Translations under genes and position numbers: made by a program
Shown here: positions 1 through 7,890 of the stretch, one piece after another
Position numbering within the stretch: position 1 is the stretch's first letter
How the letters are laid out: every line of letters begins with the position of its first letter
The notes under the pieces: model-generated
Told to the model about the DNA's origin: nothing
What the model saw: the letters and a program-made list of their open reading frames with translations, nothing else
Databases searched by the model: none
Assembly (NCBI RefSeq): GCF_000382205.1
Contig: NZ_KB907786.1
Location: 248,001-312,000 of the forward strand
Length of the DNA: 64,000 nt
Source of the DNA: Dyadobacter beijingensis DSM 21582
GTDB taxonomy: Bacteria; Bacteroidota; Bacteroidia; Cytophagales; Spirosomataceae
Direction: 5' to 3'

Positions 1-98
1 TATACGTTAGTTGGATCGCGGAATCTGGCATGTTTATTTAAACTGTCCTTCCCGAAAACAATTTCACACGAAGACTAACTCTTAAATCGGATATAACT

Positions 99-311
99 AT
101 GGTAGCGACATTTGGTAACAACCCAGCGAAAAGTTTGAAACCCGGCGCAGTGCTTAACGTGACAGGTGCCAGATCTGAATCGGAAGCACAGAGAGAAGTA
201 GCGGATTTTCTGCAGATAAGTAACAGGACCGATCTTGGTTTCTTCCTGATTTCAAAGGATTATTTCCTGCTCTACCTGAAATCCGGGAATTCGATCAGTG
301 GAATTGCATAG
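99..311 (+). CDS. Small hypothetical protein (70 aa)
   Basis: I do not recognise this 70-residue protein. It begins MVATFGNNPAK, has no signal peptide or membrane segment, and has a mixed hydrophobic C-terminal half (LGFFLISKDYFLLYLKSG) that looks like beta strands of a small cytoplasmic domain. It lies 36 bp upstream of another tiny gene on the same strand, and a strong intrinsic terminator follows that second gene, so the two probably form one transcript. No clear ribosome-binding site is seen, as is usual in Bacteroidota. The first 98 bases of the window hold no recognisable coding sequence. It could still be a chance open frame. Confidence 0.5.
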   Translation: MVATFGNNPAKSLKPGAVLNVTGARSESEAQREVADFLQISNRTDLGFFLISKDYFLLYLKSGNSISGIA

Positions 312-347
312 GATTACGTTTCATTCAAGAAGGACTAAGACAAGGAC

Positions 348-542
348 ATGGTACAAAAGGGTACATTCAAATTATTTGGGCAGAAGCTCATCAATATTAT
401 TATTCACAGGGAAGACGTTTTGAAGATTACCCCCAACAAGAAAGGGCAGGGTTGCATTATCTACCTCAAAAACAAGGTTCCCTACGCGGTTAGCGAAAGC
501 GAAAAGGAAGTCCAGAAAAAATTAAACTGGGTTGCAGCATGA
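348..542 (+). CDS. Small hypothetical protein (64 aa)
   Basis: A 64-residue basic protein of unknown function with no signal peptide. The order of features (FKLFGQKLINIIIHREDVLKI, then IIYLKNKVPYAV, then a charged helix ending KKLNWVAA) suggests a small beta-rich fold with a C-terminal helix, but I cannot assign a family. It is the second gene of a tandem pair of tiny genes and its stop codon is about 30 bases before a classical terminator, which supports it being transcribed as the last gene of a short unit. Confidence 0.5.
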   Translation: MVQKGTFKLFGQKLINIIIHREDVLKITPNKKGQGCIIYLKNKVPYAVSESEKEVQKKLNWVAA

Positions 543-573
543 TCTTCGGTCTGTTGCCATGAAAATAAAAGCG

Positions 574-602
574 GGCTCCGGTGCACTACCGGGGCCTTTT
601 TT
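574..602 (+). terminator. Intrinsic terminator after the two small genes
   Basis: A 9-bp stem (GGCTCCGGT pairing with ACCGGGGCC, one G-T wobble) with a 5-nt loop GCACT is followed directly by six T residues. It ends the transcript of the two small genes. The longest open frame of the following MFS gene would begin at 603 just behind this T-run, which argues for the later start at 675. Confidence 0.85.
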
Positions 603-674
603 GTGCACTGGCCGAACCCTTGGCCGCCTAACAGTGTTACCCGGATACTCAAATCTCCACACCACAAAATTTCC

Positions 675-1904
675 ATGTCCAGAAAGACATACTTTTTCCT
701 GATCCTCATCCTGGGGAGCCTGACTGCGCTTGGCCCGTTTTCGATCGATATGTACCTGCCCGGTTTTCCGGCCATCGCGCGCGACCTCGACACCACTGCT
801 GCCAAGGTTTCGCTGACATTGTCGGGCTATTTCGTCGGCATATCGCTCGGGCAGCTGCTGTACGGCCCATTGCTCGATCGATTCGGCCGCAAGAAACCGC
901 TGTTTATCGGGCTGGTCGTCTACATTCTCGCGTCGGCGGGCTGCGCGGTGGCGACCTCGGTGGAGCAGCTGATCGTGCTGCGCATTATCCAGGCCATCGG
1001 CAGCTGCGCGGCTACGGTAGCGTCGGTAGCCATGGTACGCGACCTGTTTCCTGTCAGTGAAAATGCCAAAGTATTCTCCCTGCTGCTGCTCGTGGTCGGT
1101 TTTTCGCCGATGATCGCGCCTACGGCGGGCGGTTATGTGACCGACGCATTCGGCTGGCATGCCGTGTTTATGATACTGACGATCCTGGGCGTTGCCATTC
1201 TGGGCGCCACCGTGCTTTGGCTGCCGGATAGCTACAAACCCGATAAAACGCTCTCGCTGAAACCCCGGCCGATCATCAGGAACTTCCTGGAAGTGCTCCG
1301 CGAGCCGCAGTTTTACACCTACTCCATTACGGGCGCTATTGCATTCGCGGGGCTGTTTGCCTACGTGTCGGGCTCGCCGATCGTGTTTATGGAAGTGTTT
1401 CATATCGAAGGAAAAGTATACGGCTGGATTTTCGCATTCCTGTCGGTGGGCTTCATCGGTTCGGGGCAGGTCAATACCCTGATGCTCCGCCGCTTTACCA
1501 GCGAGCAGATCGTGAATGTGGCGCTGATTTGCCAGGCGGTGATCGGGCTCGTATTCCTCGCCGCGGCATTGAACGACGCGCTTACGCTGACTTCCACGCT
1601 CGTATTCCTCTTCCTTTTCCTGTGCTGCGTGGGTTACACCTTCCCGAATGCGGCCGCACTTTCGCTCGCGCCCTTCACGCGTAATGCGGGAAGCGCGTCG
1701 GCATTGATGGGCGCATTCCAGATGGGTGCGGGGACATTGATCTCCATCGCGATCAGCGTTTTTGAAGTACCTTCCATTATCCCGATGGTGACGGCTATGG
1801 CTGCCTCGGCTACGCTCGCATTGGTGGTGCTGGTGATAGGACGAAGGTTTATTACCAACAAGGTGGAGGTGCAGCAAGGCGCGGATGCGGGCGTGATGCA
1901 TTAA
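675..1904 (+). CDS. MFS drug-resistance transporter, Bcr/CflA family
   Basis: A 409-residue, 12-helix major facilitator permease of the Bcr/CflA type (proton-driven export of drugs or small metabolites across the inner membrane). The N-terminus matches the family hallmark: a first helix, then ALGPFSIDMYLPGFPAIARDL. The loop 2-3 signature of the superfamily is present as GPLLDRFGRKKPL. The protein is alpha-helical and hydrophobic throughout, ending in a short polar tail. I chose the ATG at 675 (MSRKTYFF) rather than an in-frame ATG at 603, because 603 abuts a terminator and would add 24 residues not expected in the family. The helicase gene begins 23 bp downstream on the same strand. The substrate cannot be told from sequence. 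Confidence 0.88.
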   Translation: MSRKTYFFLILILGSLTALGPFSIDMYLPGFPAIARDLDTTAAKVSLTLSGYFVGISLGQLLYGPLLDRFGRKKPLFIGLVVYILASAGCAVATSVEQLIVLRIIQAIGSCAATVASVAMVRDLFPVSENAKVFSLLLLVVGFSPMIAPTAGGYVTDAFGWHAVFMILTILGVAILGATVLWLPDSYKPDKTLSLKPRPIIRNFLEVLREPQFYTYSITGAIAFAGLFAYVSGSPIVFMEVFHIEGKVYGWIFAFLSVGFIGSGQVNTLMLRRFTSEQIVNVALICQAVIGLVFLAAALNDALTLTSTLVFLFLFLCCVGYTFPNAAALSLAPFTRNAGSASALMGAFQMGAGTLISIAISVFEVPSIIPMVTAMAASATLALVVLVIGRRFITNKVEVQQGADAGVMH

Positions 1905-1927
1905 GCGGCGTTTGCTTAGTTTTGTGC

Positions 1928-3838
1928 ATGGATTATTTCAAGCGACTACTCGATTTACTGAAAATAGAAAGGGAGGAAGACCAGCAATCGTACCTGCGAT
2001 TGATCGAACGGACTTCCGTTTCCGAACGCCGGGCCAACGGGCTGGCCTGGTACCCCATTGCCATACGCGGCCAGGAAATCGGCCGGGGCGATTACCTCAC
2101 GGTGGAAGTCGAACGCACTACGCACCACGACCTGGCACACCAGATGCGTTTCGGCATGCCGGCGGTTTTGTTCAGCAACCACGAACCCAAAAAGGACCGC
2201 GTCGAAGGGGTGATCTCGCACCAGGGCGGTAACCGTTTGAAAATCACATTGCGGACGGACGAGCTACCGGAATGGTCGCGCGACGGCAAGCTGGGCATCG
2301 ACCTGCTTTTCGACGACAACAGTTACGACGAAATGCAAGGCGCATTGAAAACCGCCGACGCACAAGGTTCGTCGGAGAAGGACGGGCATCTCATCAAAGT
2401 TTTAACGGGTGAGAAAAAGCCTTCGTTCGACCCTGACATTTACCCCATTACCATTCCCAAACTTAACCCCTCGCAGCAGCGGGCCGTACAGCAGATCCTT
2501 TCCGCGCAGGAGCTCGCGATCGTACATGGGCCTCCGGGGACGGGCAAGACGACCACGCTCGTGCAGGCGATCAAGGCATTGGTGAAAAAGGATAGCAGGC
2601 CGGTCCTCGTTGTCGCGCCGAGCAATACGGCGGTGGATTTGCTGAGTGAAAAACTGAGCGAAGAAGGGCTGAACGTGCTGCGGGTGGGAAACCCGGTACG
2701 CGTTTCGGAGCGGCTGTCGGCGCTGACTTTGGATAGTAAAATGTCGTCACATGCCGATGTGAAGGATATTAAGGCATTGAAAAAGCAGGCCAACGAATAC
2801 AAGAACATGGCGCACAAGTACAAGCGCCATTTCGGAAAGTCGGAGCGCGACCAGCGGAAAGCGTTGTTCGAGGAGGCCCACCGCATTATGAAGGACGTCG
2901 CGAATATGGAGCAATACATTATCGATGACGTGCTGGGCAAAACGCAGGTAGTCACGGCGACTCTCGTCGGCTCGAACCATTTCACCGTCCGCCACATGAA
3001 GTACCGCACCGTGGTGATCGACGAGGCGGGCCAGGCCCTGGAACCTGCCTGCTGGATACCGATCCTGAAAGCGGAAAAAGTGGTGTTGGCCGGCGACCAT
3101 TTGCAGCTGCCGCCGACCATCAAGTCGGACGTTGCGGGCAAAGGCGGCCTGAGCACGACGTTACTGGAAAAATGCGTGGCATTGCACCCCGAGTCGGTGG
3201 TGCTGCTTGAAGAGCAATACCGGATGAACAAGGCTATTATGGGCTATTCTTCGCGCGTTTTTTATAATGATCAATTAAAAGCGCACGAATCGGTGGCGAA
3301 CCGCGTGCTGTTTCCCGGCGAGCCGCCGATGGCGTATATCGATACGGCGGGCTGTGGCTTTGATGAAAAACCGGAAGGCACCAGCTCCACGAACCCGGAA
3401 GAGGCGGCGTTTCTTTTCAAGCACTTGAACCAGCTGGCAGCGGAATTTGTGAAGGTTAATCCAAAAACGGAGGATTTTCCGAGCATTGCCATTATTTCTC
3501 CCTATAAAGAACAAATCAATATCCTCAAAGACCAGCTCGCGCACGCGCCGGACCTGGCGCCTTACCTGGACAAAATCGCCGTGAATACGATCGACAGCTT
3601 CCAGGGACAGGAACGGGACGTGGTGTACATCAGCATGACGCGCAGCAATGCCGAGGCGCAGATAGGCTTCCTGGCCGACATCCGCCGTATGAACGTGGCC
3701 ATGACCCGTGCACGGAAAAAGCTCGTCGTGATCGGCGACAGCGCGACCCTTTCCGCATTGCCTTTTTATGAAAATTTCATCGCCTATGCCGAGGGGCTGA
3801 ATGCCTACCAGAGTGCCTGGGAGTTTTCGGATTTGTAA
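1928..3838 (+). CDS. SF1 (UPF1/IGHMBP2-like) AAA-domain helicase
   Basis: A 636-residue superfamily 1 helicase of the UPF1/IGHMBP2/Dna2 type, a nucleic-acid-dependent ATPase thought to unwind DNA or RNA in the cytoplasm. Walker A is GPPGTGKTT at residues 201-209 and Walker B is DEAG at 365-368. Later motifs include GDHLQLPPT (motif III), EQYRMN (motif IV region), NTIDSFQGQERDVV (motif V) and NVAMTRARKKL (motif VI). The N-terminal ~165 residues form the accessory beta-barrel region found before the Rec core in this family; residues ~275-315 are charged and helical, as expected for the stalk. Start: a TTG at 1922 gives MCMDYF, but the ATG at 1928 (MDYFKRLL) is more likely. The biological role of these single-gene bacterial homologues is not established. 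Confidence 0.9.
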   Translation: MDYFKRLLDLLKIEREEDQQSYLRLIERTSVSERRANGLAWYPIAIRGQEIGRGDYLTVEVERTTHHDLAHQMRFGMPAVLFSNHEPKKDRVEGVISHQGGNRLKITLRTDELPEWSRDGKLGIDLLFDDNSYDEMQGALKTADAQGSSEKDGHLIKVLTGEKKPSFDPDIYPITIPKLNPSQQRAVQQILSAQELAIVHGPPGTGKTTTLVQAIKALVKKDSRPVLVVAPSNTAVDLLSEKLSEEGLNVLRVGNPVRVSERLSALTLDSKMSSHADVKDIKALKKQANEYKNMAHKYKRHFGKSERDQRKALFEEAHRIMKDVANMEQYIIDDVLGKTQVVTATLVGSNHFTVRHMKYRTVVIDEAGQALEPACWIPILKAEKVVLAGDHLQLPPTIKSDVAGKGGLSTTLLEKCVALHPESVVLLEEQYRMNKAIMGYSSRVFYNDQLKAHESVANRVLFPGEPPMAYIDTAGCGFDEKPEGTSSTNPEEAAFLFKHLNQLAAEFVKVNPKTEDFPSIAIISPYKEQINILKDQLAHAPDLAPYLDKIAVNTIDSFQGQERDVVYISMTRSNAEAQIGFLADIRRMNVAMTRARKKLVVIGDSATLSALPFYENFIAYAEGLNAYQSAWEFSDL

Positions 3839-3855
3839 CTATGTGACGAGCGGAT

Positions 3856-3885
3856 TTTGATTTCAAAGCAACCGGACTATCTTTA
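3856..3885 (+). promoter_or_regulatory. Candidate promoter for the DUF5686 gene
   Basis: TTTG at 3856-3859 and TATCTTTA at 3878-3885 are spaced by 18 bp. This resembles the Bacteroidota housekeeping promoter (TTTG, ~19 bp, TAnnTTTG) with one mismatch in the -7 element. The distance to the start codon at 3931 is about 45 bases. Confidence 0.45.
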
Positions 3886-3930
3886 AAACCATCTAGCCTG
3901 AAAAGATATTCATCCGATTGCTGAAACCTT

Positions 3931-6693
3931 ATGCGTATACGCTACCTCTTCGCATTTTGTCTGGTCCTTCTTTCCGCATGCCTAACCCTCGCACAAGCGC
4001 CTGCCAGCGGGATCAAAGGGGTGATCAAAACCAGGAAAGGCGAGCCATTGCCCTTCGCCGCGATCATCGTCAAAGGCGCGAGTGTCAGCACCATTTCCAA
4101 TGAGGAAGGCCGCTACCAGCTCGATCTGAAACCGGGCTATTACGAGGTGATATTCCAATATCTCGGTTTCAAGACAGGGCAAAAAGGCTTTACCGTCGAG
4201 GACAAAATGCAAACTTTCGACCTCACTATGGAAGAGCAGGCGCTGAATCTCGGCGAAGTGCGCATCGGCAGTAAAGACGAGGACCCGGCGTATACGATTA
4301 TGCGCAGTGCCATTGCCAAAAGCCGCTACCATTTCCTGCAAGTGGATGCCTACACGGCCAAGGTTTATTCCAAATCATCGGTAGTGGTGACGGACCTGCC
4401 GATGGAATTTTTGTATAAAAAGGAATTGAAGGAAATGGAGAAGGAAGCCAATTTCAAAAAGGGCGTCCCGATGCTGAACGAGACCGTTTCCGAAGTCACT
4501 TTCAGGCAGCCTAATGCCTATAAACAGCGCGTGATTGCCACGCGGAGCAGCATGGACAAGAACATGGCCGACCCGAACATGTACCTGCTCGCCAGTTTTT
4601 ACCAGCCCGAAGTGGTGAAAGCGGTTTCGCCGCTGTCTCCACGCGCATTTGCCTATTACAAATTCGAATACCTGGGTGCATTCCGCGAAAATGGTATCGA
4701 GGTGAACAAAATCAAAGTCACGCCGCGCTCATGGGGCGAGGGCGTTTACCGCGGCACGATCCAGATTATCGACGGGGAATGGAGTATTTACAGCCTTGAT
4801 TTGCAAACGGTTAACACAGGTTTCCGATTGGACATCAAGCAGGTGTATAGCCCGATACAGGGTGTATGGCTGCCGGTGAACCAGCAGTTTCATGTCGAAG
4901 GCGGCATTTACGGGTTCAAAGGCAAGGGCGATTTTGTGATCTCGCAATCCTTTACGAACGTGAAAGTTAACCCGACTTTCAAACCTGATATCGTCGTGAT
5001 CGACGATAAAAAGTATGCCGAGGAAGCCAAAAAAGTGAAGCTTACCGGCCGGGAGATCAAGGCGCAGAAAATGGATGAAGTGGTGAGCAAACAGAAAGAA
5101 TTCTCAGCCAAAAACCTGCGGAAAATGATGAAGGAGTACGAAAAGCAGGATTTGAAAGAAAAGGAAAAGAAAGGCCAGGACGTGGACCTGAACAACAGCC
5201 GCCAGGATTCGACGCAGGTGGATTCGATGGCCACGCAGCGAAACACGGCATTCTGGGACTCGCTGCGCACCGTGCCGCTCACCGTCGCGGAGGTAAAAAG
5301 TTATACGCGGCTGGATAGCCTGGTCATTATCAATGAAGGTACGGAACAGCAGCGGGATAGTCTGAAATCATCCAAAAGCGACACTACGAAGGCAAAAAAG
5401 GGAAGCAAATTCGGGCTGGGGGACTTGCTGGCGGGCCACCATTTCCGGCTTGGAAAAGAAAGCCCCTGGCGGTTGGACTACGTTGGTCCGCTGCCGGGCT
5501 TGCAGGTGAATACCGTGGAAGGACTGGTACTGGACGGCGCGGGCCTGAAATTGCGCCGCTCAGGTGGGCGAATGGAGAACAAGAAGCCCGGAAGCAGGCC
5601 GGAGTGGGTAGGTAACGGGCGGGAATGGTCGGTCAGCGGGCTGACGCGCTATGCATTCGGGCGGAAGCAGTTCATGGCTACTGGCGGCGTCGATTATGGC
5701 TGGAAACGCGGTAAGGTGCGTGTTTCGGGCGGCCGTGGGATCGCGCAGTTCAATGGAGAAAATCCGATGCATCCGCTTCTCAACACCTTCACGACGCTGT
5801 TTTTGGAACAAAACTTTATCAAAGAATACCAAAAGGATTTCGTCCGGGCCGAGTTCATAACCAGCGAACCGAACGGGCATTTCGAAGTGAAAGCCAACAT
5901 CGAATATGCCGATCGCACGGCCCTGCCGAACCTTGAAAAAACATCGGCTTACCGCTGGATCGACTGGAAGCGGCGCGCATTTACCTCCAATATCCCCGAC
6001 AATATCGAAAGCCGGACCGATGCTGCCGTGATGCCTTCGCCCATGCCACGGCACCAGGCGTTCATCCTCGGCATTGCGGCCACCTACAAACCCTGGCAGA
6101 AATACCGTACCCGTAGCGGCAAAACGACTTACTATGACGACGATTCGCCGAAATTTTCTGTCGGTTACCGAAAGGGGATCGCCAATGCATTCGGCAGCGA
6201 TGTGGATTATGATCTCCTGCAAATCGGCGTTCAGCATGCTTTCGACATTGGTATCCGCAGCAAACTGCGCTACAAAGTCGCCGCCGGCAGCTTCCTCGGC
6301 CGCGACAGCCTGCAATTCCCCGACTACCAGCATTTCGCCGGCAACCGCTTCTTCTTCCAGCTCGGCGACCCGGTAGGTACATTCAGGGCATTGGATTATT
6401 ACCGTTACAGCACCTCGCAAAAATTCTTCGAAGCCCACGTCCTTACCGAACTCCGCCAGTTCCTGCTGACCCAGATTCCCTGGTTCCGCATCCTGGGCGT
6501 GAAAGAGAATTTTCTCCTCCACTACCTCGCCACTCCCGACTCCGACAACTATACCGAACTCGGCTACGGCCTCGACATCGGTATCCGCTTCCCGCTCCGC
6601 GTGGAGGTGGTGAATACTTTTGAAGGGTTCAGGTATAAGCGTACGGTGTTCCGGGTGGGGACGACGATGAATATCGGGTGGGGGAAGGATTAG
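3931..6693 (+). CDS. DUF5686-type outer-membrane protein with carboxypeptidase-like N-terminal domain
   Basis: A 920-residue exported protein. It has a signal peptide (MRIRYLFAFCLVLLSACLT, cleavage near AQA), then a carboxypeptidase regulatory-like beta-sandwich (about residues 27-110, with GVIKTRKGEPLPFAAIIVKG and SNEEGRYQLDLKPG), then the long DUF5686-type region starting with EDPAYTIMRSAIAKSRYH. Residues ~350-430 are Lys/Glu-rich and probably form a periplasmic coiled linker. The C-terminal ~450 residues read as alternating strands typical of an outer-membrane beta barrel. The family is common and abundant in Bacteroidota but its substrate and role are unknown; it resembles a TonB-linked receptor without a plug. 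It appears to be a single-gene unit with its own promoter. Confidence 0.8.
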   Translation: MRIRYLFAFCLVLLSACLTLAQAPASGIKGVIKTRKGEPLPFAAIIVKGASVSTISNEEGRYQLDLKPGYYEVIFQYLGFKTGQKGFTVEDKMQTFDLTMEEQALNLGEVRIGSKDEDPAYTIMRSAIAKSRYHFLQVDAYTAKVYSKSSVVVTDLPMEFLYKKELKEMEKEANFKKGVPMLNETVSEVTFRQPNAYKQRVIATRSSMDKNMADPNMYLLASFYQPEVVKAVSPLSPRAFAYYKFEYLGAFRENGIEVNKIKVTPRSWGEGVYRGTIQIIDGEWSIYSLDLQTVNTGFRLDIKQVYSPIQGVWLPVNQQFHVEGGIYGFKGKGDFVISQSFTNVKVNPTFKPDIVVIDDKKYAEEAKKVKLTGREIKAQKMDEVVSKQKEFSAKNLRKMMKEYEKQDLKEKEKKGQDVDLNNSRQDSTQVDSMATQRNTAFWDSLRTVPLTVAEVKSYTRLDSLVIINEGTEQQRDSLKSSKSDTTKAKKGSKFGLGDLLAGHHFRLGKESPWRLDYVGPLPGLQVNTVEGLVLDGAGLKLRRSGGRMENKKPGSRPEWVGNGREWSVSGLTRYAFGRKQFMATGGVDYGWKRGKVRVSGGRGIAQFNGENPMHPLLNTFTTLFLEQNFIKEYQKDFVRAEFITSEPNGHFEVKANIEYADRTALPNLEKTSAYRWIDWKRRAFTSNIPDNIESRTDAAVMPSPMPRHQAFILGIAATYKPWQKYRTRSGKTTYYDDDSPKFSVGYRKGIANAFGSDVDYDLLQIGVQHAFDIGIRSKLRYKVAAGSFLGRDSLQFPDYQHFAGNRFFFQLGDPVGTFRALDYYRYSTSQKFFEAHVLTELRQFLLTQIPWFRILGVKENFLLHYLATPDSDNYTELGYGLDIGIRFPLRVEVVNTFEGFRYKRTVFRVGTTMNIGWGKD

Positions 6694-6968
6694 AAAATAA
6701 ATTCATCATAATTGCCGGGATGGATGATCTTGAACTCGCTGCCCGGGTACGCGTTACTGAAAGTTTTGGATAACACAGCCCTGGCTTTTGAGCTCCATTT
6801 GAACTCGTAGGCATGTAGTTTTCCATCGATATCTTCCAGATAGTCGATTTCGTTTTGTTCCTTGGTTCGCCAGTAATATTGATGGGCCCAAATACCCTGG
6901 TAGCTGGTAAATTTCATCCGTTCGGAAATAATGAAGTTTTCCCACAATGCGCCGATGTCTGTCCGCAA
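6690..6968 (-). pseudogene. C-terminal remnant of a DUF4143 ATPase (AAA_14/DUF4143 type)
   Basis: The 92-codon frame contains the diagnostic C-terminal block of prokaryotic ATPases with a DUF4143 domain: RTDIGALWENFIISERMKF, then YYWRTKEQNEIDYLE (the PD-(D/E)XK-like nuclease core) and a closing EFKW. These proteins are normally 370-400 residues with an N-terminal P-loop domain; here nothing upstream encodes it. The first codon is TTG, and reading further upstream gives LELRTDIG and then a TGA, so the frame enters from broken sequence instead of starting. An A6 run lies at the break. The minus-strand sequence 6969-7190 has short unrelated frames and I recognise no P-loop in it. It is a decayed gene, probably a toxin-antitoxin-like or mobile accessory ATPase. 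Confidence 0.7.
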
Positions 6969-7190
6969 CTCAAGTCGATGTTTTTTAGGAATTCATTCCC
7001 AAAAAGTGGGGTTTTGAATAAAATCTATACGAACGGATTGGTAATTTCCTTCGGTTACTTACCTTTAAGCCATTAAAATCTCCTGATAAAAACACCGCAT
7101 TACCACACAGAATCGAGCGGGGCTCTTCTGTGATGTTCCGGATACTTCGCCGGGACAGCTTGCTTATATCCAACATTTTATCAGAGAGAA

Positions 7191-7823
7191 ATGAAAAGAA
7201 TACAAAAAATCGCTGTGATTGGCGGCGGTGGGCGTACGGGCCAATATCTTGTCAATCAGCTTATCGAAAAAGGTTATCCGCTAAAATTGCTGCTCAGGCA
7301 TCCTGAGAATTTTACCATTCAAAGTCCCTTAGTCAGCATCGTGCACGGGGATGTGCTGGACGCGCACGCCGTACATGAACTGGTAGAAGGCTGCGATGCC
7401 GTTTTAAGTACCGTAGGGCAGCGGAAAGGCGAGCCGCTCGTGGCTAGCGGGGCTATTCTAAATGTTCTGAATGCGGCTGGCGGCCGACCGGTGCGTTATG
7501 TGGTGCTGGCCGGTCTGAATGTCGATGCGCCGACGGATGTGAAAGGAGAGGAAACGCAAAAGGCGACGGAATGGATGCGGTCAACGTTTCCTGAAATTCA
7601 TGCAGACAGGCAGAAGTCGTATGAGCTGCTTGCGCAAAGTGACGCCGGATGGACGATGGTGCGCGTTCCGTACATTGAATTCAACGGGGACCGCTCGGAG
7701 GTGAAGGTAAGTGCCACCGATTCGCCGGGCACCAGGATCGACGCCGCGGACATTGCCGCATTCATGATCGCACAGCTGACGGACGACACCTGGCTGCGAA
7801 AGGCGCCATTTATTTCCAACTAG
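7191..7823 (+). CDS. NmrA-like NAD(P)-binding oxidoreductase (atypical SDR)
   Basis: A 210-residue single-domain Rossmann protein of the NAD(P)H-binding/NmrA-like atypical SDR group. The dinucleotide loop is seen at the N-terminus as IAVIGGGGRTGQYLV, followed by the basic residues LLLRHPEN that often mark NADP preference, an acidic GDVLD after strand 3, and DAVLSTVGQRKG. There is no classical SDR YxxxK motif, as is usual in this group. Such proteins act as NADPH sensors or reductases of unknown small molecules. The gene is monocistronic and ends at a terminator that separates it from the convergent dehydrogenase gene. Confidence 0.82.
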   Translation: MKRIQKIAVIGGGGRTGQYLVNQLIEKGYPLKLLLRHPENFTIQSPLVSIVHGDVLDAHAVHELVEGCDAVLSTVGQRKGEPLVASGAILNVLNAAGGRPVRYVVLAGLNVDAPTDVKGEETQKATEWMRSTFPEIHADRQKSYELLAQSDAGWTMVRVPYIEFNGDRSEVKVSATDSPGTRIDAADIAAFMIAQLTDDTWLRKAPFISN

Positions 7824-7840
7824 GCAGCGTTTGAACAGCA

Positions 7841-7877
7841 AGGGCCGGCAATGTTCAGTTGCCGGCCCTTTTGTTTT
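7841..7877 (+). terminator. Intrinsic terminator between convergent genes
   Basis: An 11-bp perfect stem (AGGGCCGGCAA with TTGCCGGCCCT), 7-nt loop, then TTTGTTTT. It ends the NmrA-like gene on the plus strand. The opposite side lacks a good T-run, so it serves the convergent gene less well. Confidence 0.85.
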
Positions 7878-7890
7878 AAATACCTGTTTA

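Noticed and set aside
603..674. Longer N-terminus of the MFS transporter
   Set aside because: Begins within a terminator tail and does not fit the family; the ATG at 675 is preferred.
522..1901. 459-codon frame antisense to the MFS gene
   Set aside because: A shadow of the GC-rich MFS gene; rich in Arg/His/Gln with no fold, and the MFS is certain.
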